In this document: piece by piece, positions 60,042 to 64,000 of the stretch
Layout: the number at the start of each line of letters is the position of its first letter
How positions within the stretch are numbered: the stretch's first letter is position 1
Source of the DNA: Microbacterium sp. 1.5R
GTDB lineage: Bacteria; Actinomycetota; Actinomycetes; Actinomycetales; Microbacteriaceae
Assembly (NCBI RefSeq): GCF_001889265.1
Contig: NZ_CP018151.1
Coordinates: 992,001-1,056,000 of the forward strand
Reading direction: 5' to 3'
Length of the DNA: 64,000 nucleotides
Made by a program: the position numbers and the translations under genes
Notes under the pieces: model-generated
Databases searched by the model: none
Seen by the model: only the letters and a program-made list of their open reading frames with translations
What the model was told of the DNA's origin: nothing

Positions 60042-60881
60042 TCAGAGGGTTCCGAACAGCGCCGGCTCGAGGCCGTTCGCGTGATGGGTCGTCGAGAGCA
60101 GTCGGCCGTGAGCGCCGAACGTGAAGTGCGTGGGCACCTCGCCCGACTCGTCGAGCCCGAAGAGCACGCCGTGCGAGCGGATCGCGTTCACGTCGCGATG
60201 GTCGGCGATCGTGACCGATGCGCAGGGGATGACCTTCTCGCGCCACGCGAAGACGTAGATCCCGGGGCGCACCTCCCACACGCTGTTCTCGTCGGTGTCT
60301 GCGAGGCCGCGCTCGGGGCCGGCGAGACACTGCCATGAGTACCAGCGCTCCGAGAGGTACACGTGCTCGTAGGCGTGCTCCTCGCTGTAGATCCACTCGA
60401 CCCGGCGACCGATGAGCGTCGTCGTCGGCGCCGGCTCTGCGCCCGTCACGGTCGCTCCGTCGATGATGCTCGGCGCGAAGACGTGCTGCACGCGAGTGCG
60501 TCCCTGCTCGGGCGCGGGCAGGATCACCGAGATGACGGCGAGGGCGCGGCCGTGGCGCAGGTCGACGATCAGAGACACTGCTTCGTTCGGCAGGTAGTCG
60601 TGATGGAACTGCACGAAGTACAGGTCGTCGTCGACCTCGAACGCCTCGTAGTCGTCGGTGTCGGAGGCGGGTGCTGTCGTGTCGTCGGCACCGGGCTGGT
60701 AGTCCCACGCGACTGTGGTGTCGGCGAACCGGTGCGAGATGCGGGTTCCGCGGGCGTCCACGACGGTGATCTCCCGACCGCTCAATGCGGCCGTGTGCGG
60801 AGCCTTGTTCGCGTCGAAGCCGGGAGCCAGGCCCTCGAGCGGGAGCCAGGTGGAGGTGTCTGCGGGGTTCAGGGTCGTCAT
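60042..60881 (-). CDS. moaF: MoaF-like protein (monoamine-regulon / calycin-like fold)
   Basis: 279 aa. The whole length matches MoaF: LPLEGLAPGFDANKAPHTAALSGREITVVDARGTRISHRFAD, YFVQFHHDYLPNEAVSLIVDLRHGRALAVIS and WSWQCLAGPERGLADTDENS-type C-terminal blocks, ending with HFTFGAHGRLLSTTHHANG. Despite the molybdenum-cofactor label used in databases, MoaF was named from the monoamine regulon next to tyramine oxidase genes; the fold resembles phenolic-acid decarboxylase-type calycins. Function in this operon is unknown. Adjacent to the amidohydrolase (1-bp gap) and the APC permease (33 bp). Confidence 0.85.
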   Translation of the reverse strand: MTTLNPADTSTWLPLEGLAPGFDANKAPHTAALSGREITVVDARGTRISHRFADTTVAWDYQPGADDTTAPASDTDDYEAFEVDDDLYFVQFHHDYLPNEAVSLIVDLRHGRALAVISVILPAPEQGRTRVQHVFAPSIIDGATVTGAEPAPTTTLIGRRVEWIYSEEHAYEHVYLSERWYSWQCLAGPERGLADTDENSVWEVRPGIYVFAWREKVIPCASVTIADHRDVNAIRSHGVLFGLDESGEVPTHFTFGAHGRLLSTTHHANGLEPALFGTL

Positions 60882-60914
60882 GTCTCTCCTCAGGTGAGTG
60901 GGGTTGCGGGTGCG

Positions 60915-62372
60915 TCAGCGGTCGCTGAAACGCTCGAGGTCGGATGCGAGGCCCTCGTACACGGCGGGCCGGGAGCGCTTGAGATACGCGCCGTAGACGA
61001 TGCCGCCGATCAGCGCCACCACGAGCAGCAGCGGCATGAGACGGATGGCGAGCTCCTCGGATCCGGCGACGATGTTGAAGTTCACGATCGCCAGCACCGA
61101 GATCGCGGCGATGCCGAGGAATCCGATTCCGGGTGCGATGAACGTGCTCCACCATCGTGGATCGCCGGCACGGCGGAAGTACACGACGATCGAGATCGCG
61201 GCGAGTCCCTGCAGGATCAGCACGCTCAGGGTGCCGAAGCCGAGCATCGCCGGCACGAGCGTGAGGATGGGGTCGGCGCCGGCGATCGCGAAGATGATCG
61301 CGACGAGCGCCGCGAACGATGCCTGCACGATCCCGGCCAGCTGCGGAGCGCCGTTGCGGCGGGTGCGGGCCAGCGCGTGCGGCAGGATGCGCGAGCGCCC
61401 GAGGGAGTAGAGATAGCGCGTCGCGGAGTTGTGGAACGCGAGCATCGCCGCGAACAGACTGACCAGCAGCAGGATCATCATCACGGTCGTCAGCGGGCCC
61501 CCGAGGTACTGCTGCGACAGCATGAAGATCAGGTCGCCCGTCGGCAGGTGCTCGAGAGCGGTTGCCTGCGCCTGCGCGACGCCGGTCGCGCTCACCACCG
61601 CCCAGGTGGTGACGCCGAGGATCACGCCGATCGCGATGATCGAGGTGTACGTCGCCCGCGGGATCGTGCGCAGCGGCTGCTTCGCCTCTTCGCTGAACAG
61701 GGCGGTCGCCTCGAAGCCGAGGAAGCCCGTCGCGGCCAGGAGGAGGCCGATCGGCAGCGACCCCGAGAACACGGCTTCCGGGCTGAACGCGGCCACGTCG
61801 TATCCGGTCTGCACGAGCACCGACACGTCGAACACCACGAGCATCAACACCTCGAGCACGAGGCACACACCGAGGATCTTCGACGAGAAGTCCACCCCGA
61901 CCCGTGCGAGCACGAAGCACACGACGATCGACAGCAGACCCCAGATGAGCCAGTGCACGTCGAGGCCGGTGAGGTCGCGGATGATGTTCTGCATGAAGAA
62001 GCCGCTGGTGCCGATCGTGCCGACGACGAAGAAGTTGTAGCCGAGCGTGGCGATGAGGCCGGCGACCAGACCGCCCGTGCGACCGAGGCCCTTCACGACG
62101 AAGGCGTAGAAGCCGCCGGCGTTGACCAGCTGCTTCGACATCTGCGCGTATCCCACGGCGAACAGCAGCAGGATCGCGGCCACGATGAAGAAGGCCATCG
62201 GCGTGCCGCCGCCGTTTCCGAGGGCGATCGCCAGCGAGGCGACCACGACGATGCCGGTCAGTGGTGCGACGGCGGCGAGCACGAGGAAGACGATCCCGGC
62301 GACGCCCAGCGCGCCGGGTCGAAGAGAGGTGTGGTCCTGCTGCGTCGTGGACGCAGATATCGGGTCTGCCAC
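60915..62372 (-). CDS. APC-superfamily amino acid/amine permease
   Basis: 485 aa, about 12 membrane segments. Start GTG 62372 with AAAGGAG 6 nt upstream gives MADPISASTTQQDHTSLRPGALGVAGIVFLVLAAVAPLTG, the usual APC beginning; SKQLVNAGGFYAFVVKGLGRTGGLVAGLIATLGYN and GFLGFEATALFSEEAKQPLRTIPRATYTS are diagnostic of the APC/AAT family. It imports a substrate for the downstream MoaF-amidohydrolase operon, probably an amine, amide or amino-acid derivative (inference). Confidence 0.9.
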   Translation of the reverse strand: MADPISASTTQQDHTSLRPGALGVAGIVFLVLAAVAPLTGIVVVASLAIALGNGGGTPMAFFIVAAILLLFAVGYAQMSKQLVNAGGFYAFVVKGLGRTGGLVAGLIATLGYNFFVVGTIGTSGFFMQNIIRDLTGLDVHWLIWGLLSIVVCFVLARVGVDFSSKILGVCLVLEVLMLVVFDVSVLVQTGYDVAAFSPEAVFSGSLPIGLLLAATGFLGFEATALFSEEAKQPLRTIPRATYTSIIAIGVILGVTTWAVVSATGVAQAQATALEHLPTGDLIFMLSQQYLGGPLTTVMMILLLVSLFAAMLAFHNSATRYLYSLGRSRILPHALARTRRNGAPQLAGIVQASFAALVAIIFAIAGADPILTLVPAMLGFGTLSVLILQGLAAISIVVYFRRAGDPRWWSTFIAPGIGFLGIAAISVLAIVNFNIVAGSEELAIRLMPLLLVVALIGGIVYGAYLKRSRPAVYEGLASDLERFSDR

Positions 62373-62615
62373 GTCGGCTCCTTTGCTCGGTGACGGCCGT
62401 GTCGGCACGGCATCGACGACGAGGGGTTCGTCGATACAGCGAGTCTGCTCGTGCCGGGAGCGCGGCGGTTGACCCTGAGCGAAGGACGATGGTGCCAGCG
62501 CGCACAGCCGTCCTGGTCGTGTTCCCGGCCCGGATCCGGCGGAGCAGGATGACGGTGATGACACCGCCGTCCTCGCGGAGCGCCGCCGGCGCCGCGGCGA
62601 TGTCTCGAGGAGATC
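62373..62615. other. Divergent intergenic region between the APC operon and SDR genes
   Basis: 243 bp. It must hold the promoters of both directions. I see no convincing operator, riboswitch or terminator. The CCGTGTCGGCACGG segment near 62396-62409 is a short palindrome (CCGTG...CACGG) of doubtful significance. Confidence 0.35.
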
Positions 62616-63362
62616 ATGGACCTGCAGCTGACGGGCACGACCGCGCTGATCACCGGCGCCGCGAGCGGTATCGGCCGCGCGACCGCCCGCGCGCTCGCCG
62701 CGGAGGGGGTGCGCGTGGCGCTCCTCGATCGGGATGCCGTTGCGCTCGCAGAGACGGCACGCGGATGCGGTGACGCTGTGGTCCGGGTGGTCGATGTCAC
62801 CGACGAGACACAGGTCGCGCTGGCGGTCTCCACGTCCGTCGAGGAGCTCGGCGGGGTGGATGCGGTCGTGTGCTGCGCGGGGATCTCGGGTCCGGTCGGA
62901 TCGACGATCGAGCAGATCTCGCTTCACGACTGGAACGCCGTGTTCGCGGTCAATGTCACGGGGGCGTTCCTGGTTCTCGCGCAGGTCCTTCCCGCGTTGC
63001 GGGCGTCGGCTTCGGCATCCGTCGTGCTGCTCGCGAGCGACTCGGCGTTCGTGTCGTCGCCCGGCATGGCGCCCTATTGCGCATCGAAGGCCGCGCTCGT
63101 GCAGCTGGGTCGATCGTTGTCGGTGGATCTCGCCGGCACTGATGTCCGGGTGAACACGGTGGCGCCGTCGATCGTCGACACCCCGATGAGCCGTGGAGAC
63201 CTCGGGGAGCACGCGTTCGTCTCCCCGACTTTCGAGGTGCAGTCGCCCGAGGACGTCGCTTCACACGTGCTGTATCTCGTGTCGCCGCGCAGCAGAGCGA
63301 TCAACGGCACGACCATCCTCAGCGATTTCGGGTATTCGGCCCGATCAGGATTCCCGGCCTGA
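62616..63362 (+). CDS. Short-chain dehydrogenase/reductase
   Basis: 248 aa. TALITGAASGIGRATARALAAEGVRVALLDRD (NAD(P) glycine motif TGxxxGIG), VVCCAGISGP (NxAG variant CCAG), catalytic Ser in VVLLASDSAFVSS and YCASKAALV (YxxxK), and PSIVDTPMSRGDL. The start is ATG 62616 with GAGGAGATC. Asp38-type residue after the second strand (LLDRD) suggests NAD preference. It is the first gene of a rightward unit continued by a second SDR. Substrate unknown. Confidence 0.92.
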   Translation: MDLQLTGTTALITGAASGIGRATARALAAEGVRVALLDRDAVALAETARGCGDAVVRVVDVTDETQVALAVSTSVEELGGVDAVVCCAGISGPVGSTIEQISLHDWNAVFAVNVTGAFLVLAQVLPALRASASASVVLLASDSAFVSSPGMAPYCASKAALVQLGRSLSVDLAGTDVRVNTVAPSIVDTPMSRGDLGEHAFVSPTFEVQSPEDVASHVLYLVSPRSRAINGTTILSDFGYSARSGFPA

Positions 63363-63434
63363 TGGTCACGGGGACGACGGATCTGCGCACGAGCGCGGCG
63401 AGAGCGCGTGAGCGCGGCGAGAACAGGAGCGAAC

Positions 63435-64000
63435 ATGGGTAGTGCAGTGGGATCGACGGTCTCCGGGCGGGTCATCGTGATCACCGGCGGAGGTACCGGC
63501 ATCGGGGCGGCGATCGCCGAACGGTATGCCGCTGAAGGTGCGCACGTCGTGGTCGTGGGGCGTCGGCCCGAGCCGCTGCGCGCCGTGGCCGACGCCGTCG
63601 GCGCGCACCCGATCATCGCGGATGCCGCGGACACCGCATCGGCGCAGGCAGCGGTGGCGGAGGTGCTCGCGACATTCGGGCGCCTCGACGTGCTGGTGGC
63701 GAATGCCGGCGGACACGGCTTCTCGCCGGTCGCCGACACCGACGACGACAGCTGGGATGCGGCGATCCGCGCGAACCTCACCACGGCGTTCGTCATGGCG
63801 CGAGAGGCGTTGCCTGCGCTGATCGAGGCGAAAGGGCAGATCGTGATCGTGTCGTCTCTCGCAGGTCTCTTCGCGGGTCCGTCGGTGGCGGGATACACCG
63901 TGGGCAAGCACGCGCTGATCGGGCTGACGCGGACCCTCGCCCGCGACTACGGACGGCAGGGTGTGCGCGTCAACGCGGTGTGCCCAGGGTGGGTGCAGAC
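63435..64000 (+). CDS. Short-chain dehydrogenase/reductase, C-terminal end outside the window
   Basis: The first 188 codons are present. VIVITGGGTGIGAAIAERYAAEGAHVVVVGRRPEPLRAV (TGxxxGIG; Arg-Arg after strand 2 suggests NADP), LDVLVANAGGHGFSPV (NAG), catalytic Ser in IVIVSSLAGLFAGPSVAG and YTVGKHALI (YxxxK), and VRVNAVCPGWVQT at the edge. ATG 63435 with AGGAG 5 nt upstream. It lies 72 bp after the preceding SDR gene on the same strand and is probably cotranscribed. Confidence 0.9.
   Translation, partial: MGSAVGSTVSGRVIVITGGGTGIGAAIAERYAAEGAHVVVVGRRPEPLRAVADAVGAHPIIADAADTASAQAAVAEVLATFGRLDVLVANAGGHGFSPVADTDDDSWDAAIRANLTTAFVMAREALPALIEAKGQIVIVSSLAGLFAGPSVAGYTVGKHALIGLTRTLARDYGRQGVRVNAVCPGWVQ

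Noticed and set aside
60042..60881. True molybdenum cofactor biosynthesis gene
   Set aside because: No other moa/mog/moe gene is nearby; the MoaF name comes from the monoamine regulon, so a cofactor role is not supported.
60363..62393. A 676-codon plus-strand frame over MoaF and the APC permease
   Set aside because: Charged Arg/Asp/Gln/His-rich translation opposite a clear membrane protein; no domain and no start signal.

Overview
This 64 kb window is high-GC chromosomal DNA from an actinobacterium, most likely Microbacteriaceae and probably Microbacterium or a close relative. The evidence is the strong G/C bias at third codon positions, long operons with 4-base ATGA/GTGA start-stop overlaps, a mycobacterial-type LigB ligase, FCD-GntR/IclR/TetR regulators and actinobacterial paa gene order. 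The genus is inferred from style, not proven. There is no rRNA, tRNA, insertion sequence, prophage or CRISPR array that I can support. No gene-free stretch exceeds about 250 bases.

Layout. 1-1863: amino-sugar catabolism (partial nagA and a GH20 hexosaminidase, leftward). 1919-4185: a ZTP riboswitch followed by glyA-folD (one-carbon metabolism). 4288-6749: a small membrane protein, a TetR regulator divergent from a DUF4188 protein, and a DUF6882-type protein. 6772-14521: a leftward homoprotocatechuate (3,4-dihydroxyphenylacetate) meta-cleavage operon in the order hpaG-like fusion, gntR, hpaE, hpaD, hpaH, hpaI, MFS. An MHS-family transporter diverges from it at 14664. 16136-18841: an IclR regulator divergent from a 3-hydroxybenzoate 4-hydroxylase-like flavoprotein, with two matched inverted repeats between them. 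19054-22577: VOC protein, Nudix, PhzF and a TPP enzyme. 22782-26235: the conserved trio of circularly permuted ATP-grasp, alpha-E protein and transglutaminase; here the ATP-grasp protein ends in 13 consecutive glutamines. 26284-28323: a phosphoribosyltransferase and LigB. 28402-43069: the phenylacetate pathway in two leftward operons, paaABCDE plus an enoyl-CoA hydratase, and paaJ-paaF-paaH-paaZ-paaI-paaK. The two are split by a recQ-phosphoribosyltransferase fusion and a small conserved gene, and a TetR (PaaR) gene diverges at the right end. 43076-48100: an IclR regulator divergent from dhaK-dhaL-dhaM, with DhaM fused to HPr and a full-length Enzyme I. 48245-49534: a sensor-like lipoprotein. 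49588-50907: an MHS transporter with a PaaR-like operator. 51057-55174: 2-oxoacid dehydrogenase E1alpha-E1beta-E2 with a divergent Lrp/AsnC regulator. 55309-64000: aldehyde dehydrogenase, GMC oxidoreductase, amidohydrolase, MoaF, APC permease and two SDRs (the last cut by the window edge), apparently a further catabolic module.

How it works together. Most of the window feeds aromatic and small organic substrates into central metabolism. Phenylacetate goes through CoA ligation, epoxidation, ring opening and beta-oxidation. Homoprotocatechuate goes through extradiol cleavage to pyruvate and succinic semialdehyde. Dihydroxyacetone is phosphorylated from PEP, and branched-chain-type oxoacids are made into acyl-CoA. 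The strongest new inference is a PaaR regulon: three 22-bp palindromes of one type lie upstream of paaA, between paaJ and paaR, and upstream of the distant MHS transporter at 49588, which makes that transporter a candidate phenylacetate permease. The most open-ended system is the ATP-grasp/alpha-E/transglutaminase trio, whose chemistry is still unassigned and which here carries a polyglutamine tail next to a transglutaminase-fold partner.
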